Shown: piece by piece, positions 27,711 through 36,880 of the stretch
How the letters are laid out: each line of letters opens with the position of its first letter
Position numbering within the stretch: position 1 is the stretch's first letter
Assembly: GCF_030068545.1 (NCBI RefSeq)
Contig: NZ_JASJOR010000024.1
Span: 62,001 to 126,000, forward strand
Origin: Xanthocytophaga flava
GTDB lineage: Bacteria > Bacteroidota > Bacteroidia > Cytophagales > 172606-1
Reading direction: 5' to 3'
Length of the DNA stretch: 64,000 bases
The notes under the pieces: model-generated
Seen by the model: the letters and a program-made list of their open reading frames with translations, nothing else
What the model was told of the DNA's origin: nothing
Database searches by the model: none
Made by a program: the position numbers and the translations under genes

Positions 27711-28562
27711 ATGAAAAAAAGTTTATTTCTAACCATTTTCCTTTGTTTCCTCACTCTTTACACCAACGCGCAAACAAAATCTATCTTTAAAGATGCAGTT
27801 TCCCGAAAAGGAAGAATCTTTGGCTACTGGGGCTGGAACTGGGCTGCTTATACAAAAAGCAATATCCACTTTAGTGGTTCTGGCTATAACTTCACACTAG
27901 ATAAGGTGGTAGCTCATGACCGCCCTACACCTTTTGATCTGAAAGAGTACTTTGACCCAGCCTCATTTACAGTTCCTCAATATGATTACCGCATTGGTTA
28001 TTTCATATCCAATCAGTGGAGTATATCTGTAGGTTTTGATCATATGAAATACGTTATGGATCAGGACCAGATCGTAAATATTACAGGATCTATTGCAGGT
28101 CAGGACCCTAAATTTAATGGAACCTATACGGATCAACCGATTAAGTTGACCGACGACTTTCTGACATTTGAACACACAGACGGACTGAACTACATTAATG
28201 CAGAACTCAGCCACTATCGCAGGTTGAGTGCATCTAAAAATGGTAAAGTATCTATTGATCTGGTAAATGGCTTAGGAGTTGGAATGATGATTCCTAAAAC
28301 GAATGTAAAATTGTTCAATTATGATCGTAATGACCAGTGGCACGTTTCGGGATTCGGAGTATCTACTAATCTGGGACTGAGCTTCAACTTTCATGGAGTC
28401 TTTATAATGCCACAGCTTAAAGGAGGATTGATTAGTATGCCTAATGTGATCACTACAGCCAATCACAGAGTGGATAAAGCAGGTCATCACTTCTTCTTTC
28501 TCGAGAAATCGATATTATTTGGATTTGCAATTCCTCTCAAATCTATTCTTCAGAAAAGCTAA
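27711..28562 (+). CDS. Outer-membrane beta-barrel protein, unknown
   Basis: This is a 283-residue protein with a signal peptide (1-20, ending TNAQ). The mature part alternates polar and aromatic residues as in an outer-membrane barrel, for example YRIGYFISNQWSISVGFDHM and GFGVSTNLGLSFNF. It ends LFGFAIPLKS rather than in a classic terminal aromatic strand. I do not recognise a named family. It is a single-gene unit between two terminators. A role as a porin-like or adhesin barrel would be a guess. Confidence 0.75.
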   Translation: MKKSLFLTIFLCFLTLYTNAQTKSIFKDAVSRKGRIFGYWGWNWAAYTKSNIHFSGSGYNFTLDKVVAHDRPTPFDLKEYFDPASFTVPQYDYRIGYFISNQWSISVGFDHMKYVMDQDQIVNITGSIAGQDPKFNGTYTDQPIKLTDDFLTFEHTDGLNYINAELSHYRRLSASKNGKVSIDLVNGLGVGMMIPKTNVKLFNYDRNDQWHVSGFGVSTNLGLSFNFHGVFIMPQLKGGLISMPNVITTANHRVDKAGHHFFFLEKSILFGFAIPLKSILQKS

Positions 28563-28590
28563 GAACCGACATACTAGTCTTATTCAATAG

Positions 28591-28627
28591 AAAAAAGGTG
28601 AGAATCGTAGCGATTATCACCTTTTTT
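28591..28627 (+). terminator. Intrinsic terminator after the barrel gene
   Basis: Eleven-base arms (28591-28601 and 28617-28627) enclose an inner ATCG/CGAT stem, and the right arm ends in six Ts. The left arm has six As, so it may work on both strands. Confidence 0.9.
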
Positions 28628-28976
28628 AGTTTCCATCTTTCCACTTTTTTTATTTTCTACATTTTTTTTCAAAAAAAACTTATCTCTTGAGTCATTAAAT
28701 TATCCTGCACTTTTTGGACTCATAAATATAACTATACAAATAAAGCAAGCCTGACAAAAACTAATTTTAATACCATCACCAAATTAGATTAATACAATAA
28801 ATGCCGGCCAACTTGTATTCTCCCAACAAAACCATTGTAAAAAATCAGGCATTCCCATACAATCTAACAAATCAAAAAACGTTTAAAAAGAGCAAAATAA
28901 AGCATATAATATCTACACTACATTAGAATAATACAATAAACAAAGGCTTTACAACTTAAAATAATCTTACATCTAT
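28628..28976. other. AT-rich gene-free stretch
   Basis: Very AT-rich sequence with no recognised gene. A 41-codon frame (28801-28926, plus) is open but lacks a promoter box and any recognisable pattern, so it is not called. Confidence 0.5.
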
Positions 28977-29007
28977 TTTGAAATCAGCCAAACACATTAT
29001 AATTTTG
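28977..29007 (+). promoter_or_regulatory. Strong promoter of the small-ORF transcript
   Basis: TTTG (28977-28980), exactly 19 bases, then TAATTTTG (29000-29007): a full match to the Bacteroidota consensus, the same form as the tRNA-Phe promoter in this window. Transcription would start near 29014. Confidence 0.8.
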
Positions 29008-29108
29008 CATTATCAAAACAAGAAAATAAAAATTGAACTTTTTCAATTAAGCACTAGTTAAACAATTAGAAATATTAATTCATTTATCACAATAACTTTA
29101 TTACAATT

Positions 29109-29258
29109 ATGGAAGCTGTTTTAACCGTATTATTCTTGCTGGTATCTGTAGTAGCTATTGACGCCATCACATACAAGGCTATCGATTTTAAGCTGATTCT
29201 GGATGCCACTAAGAAAGCTTTGAAAAGCAAATTTTATACACAAAAAAGCCACGCATAA
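29109..29258 (+). CDS. Small membrane protein (49 residues), unknown
   Basis: This short gene starts about 95 bases after the predicted transcription start. The peptide has one hydrophobic helix (about 3-20, TVLFLLVSVVAI) followed by an amphipathic, Lys-rich tail (ATKKALKSKF). The last codons and the stop lie inside the terminator hairpin (29238-29278). The promoter, leader, ORF and terminator together make a unit of about 265 bases. It could be a small membrane regulator, a toxin-like peptide, or a small RNA that happens to hold an ORF. No family is recognised. Confidence 0.55.
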   Translation: MEAVLTVLFLLVSVVAIDAITYKAIDFKLILDATKKALKSKFYTQKSHA

Positions 29259-29278
29259 GCCACGTGGCTTTTTTGTGT
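29238..29278 (+). terminator. Terminator overlapping the small-ORF stop codon
   Basis: A perfect 16-base stem (29238-29253 with 29263-29278) has a 9-base loop that contains the TAA stop (29256-29258). The right arm carries six Ts. A ribosome at the stop codon would melt the hairpin, so translation and termination may be linked. Confidence 0.85.
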
Positions 29279-29674
29279 GCTACAGTAATAGCATTTCTCC
29301 CCTTATCAGATAGTCTACTTCATCTATCTAATCTACGATTACTTTTTACTAATTTCCCCTCCCCTCTCTGCTAAAAATGCTGTGACTGCCATCAGCAGTC
29401 AACACTATTTTCTATCATATACTAAATCAAAAAGTCAGATCTTGTAATCGGATAATGCATTCCTACTAGTACCAGCTATTGCCATCACAAGCCATCATGC
29501 CGAATACCTGTTGGAAGGTAAGGATTTCATATCTCCATCATAAATTTACGAAATATCGTCATTATAGAATTAACCTTCCAACAGTAAACAGCTGATTAAC
29601 AACTCACTAAACCAATGGCATTCAAATTGAGAAAAGGATAGACAGATTTAACCCAAACCTCTTTTCATACTCAC
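29279..29674. other. Gene-free stretch before dps with an inverted repeat
   Basis: No gene was seen. A 12-base sequence CTGTTGGAAGGT (29508-29519) recurs inverted at 29573-29584, separated by 53 bases. An imperfect palindrome TACGAAATATCGT lies between the arms. These may be operator half-sites for the dps gene that starts 90 bases later. Confidence 0.45.
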
Positions 29675-30148
29675 ATGGAAGCAACAATTGGAATTAAAGC
29701 CGACTATCAGGCAGAAGTAGCTCATTCACTGGCTAAGATCCTGGCAGATGAATATGTATTGTATACCAAAACACGTAAAGCCCATTGGTGTGTTACAGGT
29801 CCTGACTTTCACAGCAAACACCTGTTCTTTGAGACTCAATACACACAGCTGGACGAGATTATTGACCAGGTAGCAGAACGTATTCGGACACTGGGTCACT
29901 TTCCACCTGCCACGTTAAAAGAATTTCTTCAGCTTACTCATTTAACAGAACAGTCTCGTGAGAAAAATGATAGTCTTGGGTATATCCGCGAACTTCTGGC
30001 AGATCATGAAAGTATCCTCATGCATCTGAGAGGTAATATTAATAGTTATGCCAACACACTGCGTGATGTAGGTAGCAGTGATTACATTACAGGTCTATTG
30101 GAAACCCATGAGAAGATGGCCTGGATGCTCAGAGCTCATCTTGAGTAA
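29675..30148 (+). CDS. dps: Dps-family ferritin-like DNA-protection protein
   Basis: This 157-residue protein forms the Dps twelve-subunit iron-storage shell that protects DNA from peroxide. The ferroxidase region is KAHWCVTGPDFHSKHLFFE (His about 37 and 46), followed by QLDEIIDQVAERIRTLG, and the ending matches the family (LLETHEKMAWMLRAHLE). There is no long Lys-rich N-terminal tail, so direct DNA binding may be weak. It is probably induced by stress or peroxide. It adds iron storage to a window rich in iron uptake genes. Confidence 0.93.
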   Translation: MEATIGIKADYQAEVAHSLAKILADEYVLYTKTRKAHWCVTGPDFHSKHLFFETQYTQLDEIIDQVAERIRTLGHFPPATLKEFLQLTHLTEQSREKNDSLGYIRELLADHESILMHLRGNINSYANTLRDVGSSDYITGLLETHEKMAWMLRAHLE

Positions 30149-30175
30149 TCTCAGAATCTATACTATAGGTTTACG

Positions 30176-30207
30176 TACCCTGTTGCTAGCCCGTGACAGG
30201 GTATTTT
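30176..30207 (+). terminator. Terminator after dps
   Basis: Perfect 8-base arms TACCCTGT (30176-30183) and ACAGGGTA (30196-30203) are followed by TTTTG. Confidence 0.7.
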
Positions 30208-30295
30208 GATACCATTATCTCTGTCGCTATTTTAGATACTATTGCTAATAATCCAAAACTCGTAGTACTTTGTAGCAATACATGTATATAACAGG

Positions 30296-32575
30296 ATGAC
30301 ATATCCAGGCTCATTTCCATATTATAGAATAGTTTTGCTGATAGTCATCCTGTTAGTGACATGTAAATTTACGGCCTACACTCAGATACCTGAAAATAGT
30401 ACAGACATACAAGCAAAGTTAGCCCAAAGTAGTACCAGTACAGAACAAGCTGATTTGCTGCTTGCACTGAGTTTGCACTACCTCCATAGGCCAGGAGAGC
30501 TACCAATAGATATTGATAGTGCTCAACTCTTACTGAAACAAGCTAGTATAGTAAGTAATAAACTCAACTATATACAGGGTAAAGGTACTGTCCTATGGCT
30601 ACAAGGAGAAATCTTTCATGAACAAAAACAACTGGATAAGGCAAGAAAGAAAGCCCAGGAGGCACTACTATATTCGCAAAAAAATCACCTAAAGGAGCAG
30701 GAAGCAGACTCTTATATGTCCTTAGCTTCTTTTTACACTATTGAAGGAGAAGACCTTCTGAAAAAAATCAACTATTATCGTAGCAGTATCTTACTATTGG
30801 AATCAACTCAACTAAGATTAAAGACTGCAAAAGCACTGGAATATCTTGGGGACCTCTACAATGTGAAGGAAGATTTTGACTCTTCATTGTTTTATCTACA
30901 TAAAGCCCTTGCTACTTTTAAAGCAATCGAACACAAGAAGATTCAGGGATTATATAGCTTACTGGGTTATGTATATGGTCACAAGGGCAATCATGTACTT
31001 TCATTAAAATATGGATTGATGGCCTTAAAAGCAGCTGAAAATAATCATGATACCAGTCCCCAACTTTTCACTATTTATCATCGTATTGCACTGTCATATT
31101 ATATACTACATAACAATGAATCTGCATACACTTTCTTTGAGAAAGCAGTAGATGTTGCTACCAGATATAAGGATACAGCTGCAATTACACAAATTAAAAT
31201 TAATGAAATCACCTTTTTACGAAGAATCAAGAAGACTAAAGAGTCACTAACCATACTGCATAAACTAGTAACAGATTATCCCCCTAAAGAATCCTCCGTA
31301 AAAATAGCAGCATATTATACATTTGCTCAACTCTATCTGGATGAGCAAAAGCCAGCAGAAGCGGAAAAATACATAAATCAATTACTTGCTTACAGAAAGA
31401 TGATGCCTGATCTGGGAACTGCGGGTCCGTTCATCTATAAAGCAACCATCCGATTTTATTTTGAAGCAGCTCAATACGAAAAGACCTATGAATATCTCAA
31501 TGCCTATCATGCCTTCCTGGAAGCAAGAGAAAGTAATAAGGAACTGATGGCAGATAAAGAGTTATATTGGGCAAAAACTGATTCATCAACAGGAAAATAC
31601 CTATCTGCACTCAGACATTTTCAATTATACAAAACACTTACCGATTCTATCCATAGCGAGGAGAAAGAAAAACAATTGGCCGCATTACAACTACAATACG
31701 ACCTGGACAATAAAGAAAAAGACATACAATTACTCAGAAAAGAAGGAATTATTCAGAATGCTACCCTACAAAAGGAGAAGGTAACCAAAAACATCGTTAT
31801 TGGAGGTTCTGTCATGCTTTTGCTGCTGCTGGGATTGAGTTACAACCGTTATCGGCTCAAACAACACAGCAATCTTCAACTACAAATCAAACAGGCAGAG
31901 ATTAATGAACAGAATGAGCTTTTGAAAAAACTACTATCAGAAAAAGAATGGTTGCTCAAAGAAATCCATCACCGGGTTAAAAATAATCTCCAGATTGTAA
32001 TTAGCCTGCTAAATACGCAATCGGCCTATCTCAATAATGAAGATGCCCTTCAAGCTATTCGCAATAGTCAGCACCGTATGTATGCCATGTCTCTTATTCA
32101 TCAGAAGCTATATCAGTCCGAAAATATGGCTTCTATAGATATGCACTGGTATATACAGGAATTAGTGTTATACATGCAGGAATGTTTCAGTATCCATAGC
32201 AGGATTCATTTTATACTGGACACTGACCCCATTCAGATAGATGTAGTACAAGCTGTGCCATTAGGGCTAATCGTAAATGAAGCTGTAACTAATACTATTA
32301 AGTATGCATTTCCAGATCAGAAGCGTGGAGAGGTTCGAATTTCGCTTAAAACAACTAACCTGTCCCTTTGTCAGCTTACCATTAAAGACAATGGCATTGG
32401 ACTTCCAGCCGGCCTCGATATAGAAAACACAGAATCTCTGGGCATGAGCCTTATGCGTGGACTAACTCAACAGCTGGGAGGAACATTTCAGGTAAATTCC
32501 CAAAACGGGGTAGCCTTACAAATCACTTTTGAAATCAATCGGGAACTGGGATATGGAGGGGAGCAGCCTATTTAA
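30296..32575 (+). CDS. TPR sensor histidine kinase (HisKA_2 type)
   Basis: This is a 759-residue sensor kinase. It has a signal/anchor sequence (about 8-28), a long tetratricopeptide repeat sensor region (about 40-460), a coiled coil, one membrane helix (about 502-520), a HisKA_2 dimerisation domain (EIHHRVKNNLQIVISLLNTQ, phospho-His about 560) and a HATPase domain (VNEAVTNTIKYAF, DNGIGLPAG). It follows the common Bacteroidota layout of TPR repeats outside and kinase inside. The sigma-54 response regulator gene starts 8 bases after its stop and is the likely partner. The signal sensed is unknown. Confidence 0.9.
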   Translation: MTYPGSFPYYRIVLLIVILLVTCKFTAYTQIPENSTDIQAKLAQSSTSTEQADLLLALSLHYLHRPGELPIDIDSAQLLLKQASIVSNKLNYIQGKGTVLWLQGEIFHEQKQLDKARKKAQEALLYSQKNHLKEQEADSYMSLASFYTIEGEDLLKKINYYRSSILLLESTQLRLKTAKALEYLGDLYNVKEDFDSSLFYLHKALATFKAIEHKKIQGLYSLLGYVYGHKGNHVLSLKYGLMALKAAENNHDTSPQLFTIYHRIALSYYILHNNESAYTFFEKAVDVATRYKDTAAITQIKINEITFLRRIKKTKESLTILHKLVTDYPPKESSVKIAAYYTFAQLYLDEQKPAEAEKYINQLLAYRKMMPDLGTAGPFIYKATIRFYFEAAQYEKTYEYLNAYHAFLEARESNKELMADKELYWAKTDSSTGKYLSALRHFQLYKTLTDSIHSEEKEKQLAALQLQYDLDNKEKDIQLLRKEGIIQNATLQKEKVTKNIVIGGSVMLLLLLGLSYNRYRLKQHSNLQLQIKQAEINEQNELLKKLLSEKEWLLKEIHHRVKNNLQIVISLLNTQSAYLNNEDALQAIRNSQHRMYAMSLIHQKLYQSENMASIDMHWYIQELVLYMQECFSIHSRIHFILDTDPIQIDVVQAVPLGLIVNEAVTNTIKYAFPDQKRGEVRISLKTTNLSLCQLTIKDNGIGLPAGLDIENTESLGMSLMRGLTQQLGGTFQVNSQNGVALQITFEINRELGYGGEQPI

Positions 32576-32583
32576 TCAGTAAA

Positions 32584-33942
32584 ATGAAGAAGAAAGAAAA
32601 GATATTAATTGTAGAGGATGAGTTTATTGTTGCTAATGATCTGCGTCTGATTCTCCAGAAAGCAGGATATGAAACCAGTGGAATTGCCTCATCTGTTGAA
32701 CAGGCACATAAACTGATTGACCAGAAAAAACCGGATTGGGTATTATTGGATATTATATTGAAAGGTCAACTGACAGGCATTGACCTTGCCAGAGACCTGA
32801 AACAAAAAAATATTCCTTTTCTCTATATATCTGCCAATACCAACCAATCTATACTGGAAAAAGCAAAAGAAACGGAACCATATGGCTTTCTGGTAAAACC
32901 TTTTCGGGAACGGGACCTGCTGGTGATGCTGGAGATAGCACGCTATCGATACATTATAGAAACAGAACAGACAGCCTCTTCTCTCTCTGAAAATTTAGCT
33001 ATTGAAGGCATTGTAGGGACTAGTCCATCCTTTACGAATACCCTTGAAAAAGTTAGAATAGTTGCTCCTACAGATACATCTGTACTCATTCTGGGCGAAT
33101 CCGGAACAGGTAAGGAACGTATTGCACAGGCAATACATCAGAGATCGTCTCGCAGTTTGAAACCCATGATTACCATCAATTGCGGAGCATTACCCATATC
33201 ATTAATAGAGAGCGAGTTATTCGGTCATGAGAAGGGAAGCTTTACAGGAGCTGTAAATCGCAGGATCGGTAAGTTTGAATTAGCGCATCAAAGTACATTA
33301 TTTCTCGATGAAATAGGAGAACTACAACCGGAATGCCAGGTTAAGTTACTGCGTGTCTTACAGGAGAAGGAAATAGAGCGTATTGGAGGAGATGCTACGA
33401 TCAAGGTAGATGTACGGATTATAGCGGCAACGAATCGTAATTTAGAGAAGGAAGTAGCAGAGGGCCGTTTTCGGTTGGATTTATATTATCGGTTGAATGT
33501 ATTTCCGATTACTCTTCCGCCGCTGCGAGAAAGAAAAGAAGACATTGAAGCACTAGCTATTTATTTTCTCGAAAAATTCAGTGCAAAAACCGGGAAAAGA
33601 GTTGATACAATTTCCCCACAAGCAATGAATCAGCTAAAAAGTTATTCATGGCCTGGCAATATTCGTGAATTGGAACACCTGATGGAACGTAGTGTATTAC
33701 TTGCCACTGGATCACGGATCGAAGAAATCCCTTTACCATCAGTCTCTTTTCTCCCATCACAGGAACAGCCTACTCACATAAAGACTATGGAGGAGATGGA
33801 ACGGGACCATATTCTGAATGCACTAAAAATCTGCGGAGGAAAGGTATTTGGACCGGGAGGAGCTGCAGAAATATTAAATCTTCCGCCAGCAACATTATAT
33901 TCCAAAATGAAAAAGTTAGGAATAAAACAGGGATATAAATAA
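32584..33942 (+). CDS. Sigma-54-dependent response regulator (REC-AAA-HTH)
   Basis: This 452-residue NtrC-type activator has a receiver domain (1-120, acidic VEDE and phospho-Asp in LLDIILKG), an AAA+ ATPase (about 145-375, Walker A GESGTGKE, Walker B LFLDEIGE) and a Fis-type HTH at the C-terminus (LPPATLYSKMKKLGI). The sigma-54 contact loop reads GSFTGA in place of the usual GAFTGA, a known variant. It should activate sigma-54 promoters after phosphorylation by the kinase encoded just upstream. Its targets are not visible. Confidence 0.93.
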   Translation: MKKKEKILIVEDEFIVANDLRLILQKAGYETSGIASSVEQAHKLIDQKKPDWVLLDIILKGQLTGIDLARDLKQKNIPFLYISANTNQSILEKAKETEPYGFLVKPFRERDLLVMLEIARYRYIIETEQTASSLSENLAIEGIVGTSPSFTNTLEKVRIVAPTDTSVLILGESGTGKERIAQAIHQRSSRSLKPMITINCGALPISLIESELFGHEKGSFTGAVNRRIGKFELAHQSTLFLDEIGELQPECQVKLLRVLQEKEIERIGGDATIKVDVRIIAATNRNLEKEVAEGRFRLDLYYRLNVFPITLPPLRERKEDIEALAIYFLEKFSAKTGKRVDTISPQAMNQLKSYSWPGNIRELEHLMERSVLLATGSRIEEIPLPSVSFLPSQEQPTHIKTMEEMERDHILNALKICGGKVFGPGGAAEILNLPPATLYSKMKKLGIKQGYK

Positions 33943-34109
33943 AGTAAACTCAAGTTTCAAAGAAGCAATAAATAAAAGCGACAAAAAGAGAGATTTAATC
34001 GTGGCAGGTGGTGTAAGTGCATTAGTCCCCTCCTGCTGCGAGGCCAGTCTCTTCTCTCATCCATATCCTTTTAATTTTCAAGTCCTTAGCTTTTCATTTC
34101 TCACCCCCT

Positions 34110-34240
34110 TTTGTCCTCCTGAAAGTACCTCGTGGCAAGGCCGGCGGCCATTCCGATTGGAAAGTATTTTTTCACTCATAATCCAAACGCAACTCTATTT
34201 GTCAAGAGATCCTTTCAGGAGGACAGCGAGGAGGTGCGTT
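34110..34240. repeat. Dispersed intergenic repeat, copy C
   Basis: This lies in a 430-base space between convergent genes. It contains AAGGCCGGCGGCC, CTCTATTTGT and CTTTCAGGAGGACAG, which match the copy at 44540-44640. Perfect 14-base inverted arms (34112-34125 and 34212-34225) bound it. The rest of 33943-34372 holds no gene. Confidence 0.5.
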
Positions 34241-34372
34241 TCTTTCAGTGAGAGGTTTGCTAGGGTGTTTTTTATTTATAGACCTTTTTCCAGAAAAACA
34301 TGAGACATAAGAAACAGAAAGAGAGCTAGAAAAAGAACAAACAAGCCATTCAAAATTTAGGATGGCACATGT

Positions 34373-36502
34373 TTATCGTTGATCTTCCACAACATGTTCT
34401 TTCCTGATTCCAAGCTTTTGCATTTTTGATAGCAAGGTTGTAGAAGGAAGTCCTAGTCTGATGGCAGCTCCATGTGGGCCCGATATACGGCCATTGCACA
34501 CTTTTACAACATGGAGTATATATTCACGCTCTATTTCCTGTAAGGGTTTTATCTGGGTAAAATCTGTATTTATACCTGTATTCTCTGGCATAATCATAGG
34601 AAGGTCTATTTGTTTTATAACAAGGTCATTTGTAAGCAGGACAGTTCTTTCCATCATATGCTCCAGTTCCCTTACATTCCCAGGCCATGGATAGAGCACC
34701 ATAGAGTCTATTACGTTCTTTGCAATACCTGCAACACGTTTTCCTGCCTTTTTCGCATAACGCGCCATAAAATACTCTGCAAGAAGTGGAATATCTTCTT
34801 TTCGTTCACGCAAAGGTGGAAGGGTAATCGGAAATACATTCAACCGATAATACAAATCCAACCGAAAACGGCCCTCTGATACTTCTTTTTCCAAATTACG
34901 ATTCGTCGCCGCGATAATTCGTATATCTACCTTTGTACGTGAATGTCCGCCAATCCGTTCAATCTCCTTTTCCTGTAATACGCGAAGCAGCTTAACCTGC
35001 ACCTCTGGTGGCAACTCCCCTATTTCATCGAGAAAGATAGTACTCTGGTCAGCTTGCTCAAACTTGCCCATCCGGCGACTTATCGCCCCTGTAAAGCTTC
35101 CCTTCTCATGACCAAACAACTCACTCTCTATTAATGATAGGGGTAGTGCAGCACAATTCACTTTAATCATTTGCTTCTCTTTTCGGGAAGAAGTAGTATG
35201 AATAGCCTGGGCTATCATCTCTTTACCTGTTCCAGATTCACCCAGCAGCAAAACGGTTGCCGTAGAATCCGCAACTTGAGAAACTAGTGTATAAACTTGC
35301 TGCATTTTCACACTGTTTCCTATTATCCCAGAGAAATTACAAGTAGTAACGGCCTCCTCATGAAAATAAATATTCTCTTTTTCTAATTGTTCTTTATAGC
35401 GACGTATCTCTACCAATTGATTCTCAATTTGCTCGTTTGCTGCTGCATTAGAAAGTGCGATAGATAGCTGAGCTGCAACACCCATCATCAGGCTATATTG
35501 CTTTTCCTGAAATATATTTTTCTTTTCTGCTAGTAATGTAATTACTCCAATCGTACGATTTCCATAGATAAGCCTCATTGCCATATATCCTTCTACTCCT
35601 TCCTTAACTAATGATTGACCATACTCTGAAAGGTTATCTTCGGCATTGAGTTCATGTGCAGAAAAAATAAGAGGCTTTTCTGATTCCAGTATTCTAGCCA
35701 CTATACGTTCAGAATCAATTGAGGAGACGTGTGCAAGATTTTGACTGAAGGTTTCTGGAATCCTATACATAGTCACATCCTTACAGAGAAATATCTCTCT
35801 AAGTTGCTGAGTCGCCACTTCCAGCAAATCTTTTTTGGAACGGATCGCCGCAATTGCCTGACTAAAGGATAACAAAAGTCTCTTTTCCTTCTCTCTTCGT
35901 TCAATTTCCTCACTGGCTAAAATACCAGCAACTGTAAAAGCAATGGAATAAGACATTGCCTGCAACAGATTAAGTACATTGGGATCAAGTTTATTCTTGT
36001 CTTTACAAAGCAGAAATAAAACTCCCACTTCCTCTTTTCGTGCACGAAGAGGTACTGTGACAATCAGGTTGATCCCTTTTTGATATTTATTCTTTATATA
36101 AGAAGGCACAACCTGCCCGGTTTGATGTATTTCTTCCAGATCAAACTGTAGTATTTGTTGGGCACGAAGTACAATAGGAAAGAAACCATCCTCTACAGGG
36201 TATCCTTCATTGGATTCAGCTGACACAGAATAAAAAAAGGTACGATGGCGTGTATTCCCATCAATCAGAGTACAGACCAGGAAATCTTCATAAGACAACA
36301 ACTGCTTTAGATAAGAGTGCATGGTTGCCACAAATTCTCTTTTACTCTGCACAGCAGCCATATCCTGAGAAAATCTAAGTAGAAAAGAAGCAGAAACTTC
36401 CTTTGGTAGTTGTATCTTCAATACCTCTCTTTTTCGGATATGAGATTCAGAAGCAATAGATAGCTCTGAACCATCAGTAAGGCTGATAGCTTTTTCTTTC
36501 AT
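34373..36502 (-). CDS. Sigma-54-dependent activator with two GAF domains
   Basis: This 709-residue regulator has two GAF-type sensor domains (about 45-200 and 210-365), a short coiled coil, an AAA+ sigma-54 activation domain (Walker A GESGTGKE, GSFTGA loop, Walker B IFLDEIGE) and a Fis-type HTH (LPSTTLLSKMQKLGI). Its AAA+ domain is almost the same as that of the response regulator at 32584-33942, so the two are close paralogues. With no receiver domain it is probably switched by a small ligand or gas bound to a GAF domain. It is transcribed towards the convergent kinase operon. Confidence 0.93.
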   Translation of the reverse strand: MKEKAISLTDGSELSIASESHIRKREVLKIQLPKEVSASFLLRFSQDMAAVQSKREFVATMHSYLKQLLSYEDFLVCTLIDGNTRHRTFFYSVSAESNEGYPVEDGFFPIVLRAQQILQFDLEEIHQTGQVVPSYIKNKYQKGINLIVTVPLRARKEEVGVLFLLCKDKNKLDPNVLNLLQAMSYSIAFTVAGILASEEIERREKEKRLLLSFSQAIAAIRSKKDLLEVATQQLREIFLCKDVTMYRIPETFSQNLAHVSSIDSERIVARILESEKPLIFSAHELNAEDNLSEYGQSLVKEGVEGYMAMRLIYGNRTIGVITLLAEKKNIFQEKQYSLMMGVAAQLSIALSNAAANEQIENQLVEIRRYKEQLEKENIYFHEEAVTTCNFSGIIGNSVKMQQVYTLVSQVADSTATVLLLGESGTGKEMIAQAIHTTSSRKEKQMIKVNCAALPLSLIESELFGHEKGSFTGAISRRMGKFEQADQSTIFLDEIGELPPEVQVKLLRVLQEKEIERIGGHSRTKVDIRIIAATNRNLEKEVSEGRFRLDLYYRLNVFPITLPPLRERKEDIPLLAEYFMARYAKKAGKRVAGIAKNVIDSMVLYPWPGNVRELEHMMERTVLLTNDLVIKQIDLPMIMPENTGINTDFTQIKPLQEIEREYILHVVKVCNGRISGPHGAAIRLGLPSTTLLSKMQKLGIRKEHVVEDQR

Positions 36503-36880
36503 GTTTTTGTGTGGTCTATAGAAGATAAAAAAATAAATGGTGTCCCTACCTGCAATGTAGCTGTACTTTACGAGAACAGGTATTGAATAGATGCATAGGA
36601 AAACAGATTCTTACTATATACAATCTTCTTCTTTTTTTATTCATACTTCATTCATTTCTGGCTCTATGCATTTATGTCTAACTTGTAATATACAAATAAA
36701 TGTCAATGTGACGTAATATAGACATACAATCTCACTACAAGAATGAGATAGGAACATAAAACTACGATATATCGTAGCTCCTAAGTAACCCTTATCACAA
36801 AAAAACAATGACTATCAATATATTACACGTATAGGCATAAAATTTGACTTATTCATATACATAGTTTCAACCTATTTACG
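36503..36880. other. Intergenic region with a perfect 16-base palindrome
   Basis: This 378-base region separates two divergent genes and must hold both promoters. A perfect palindrome, CTACGATATATCGTAG, lies at 36762-36777, 104 bases before the plus-strand gene. It is a candidate operator. No gene or RNA was seen. Confidence 0.5.

Noticed and set aside
28801..28926. 41-codon frame in the AT-rich stretch before the small transcript
   Set aside because: No promoter box or recognisable pattern; base make-up is like the non-coding surroundings.
34001..34303. 100-codon frame between convergent sigma-54 regulators
   Set aside because: It overlaps a non-coding repeat and has a residue make-up unlike real proteins here.
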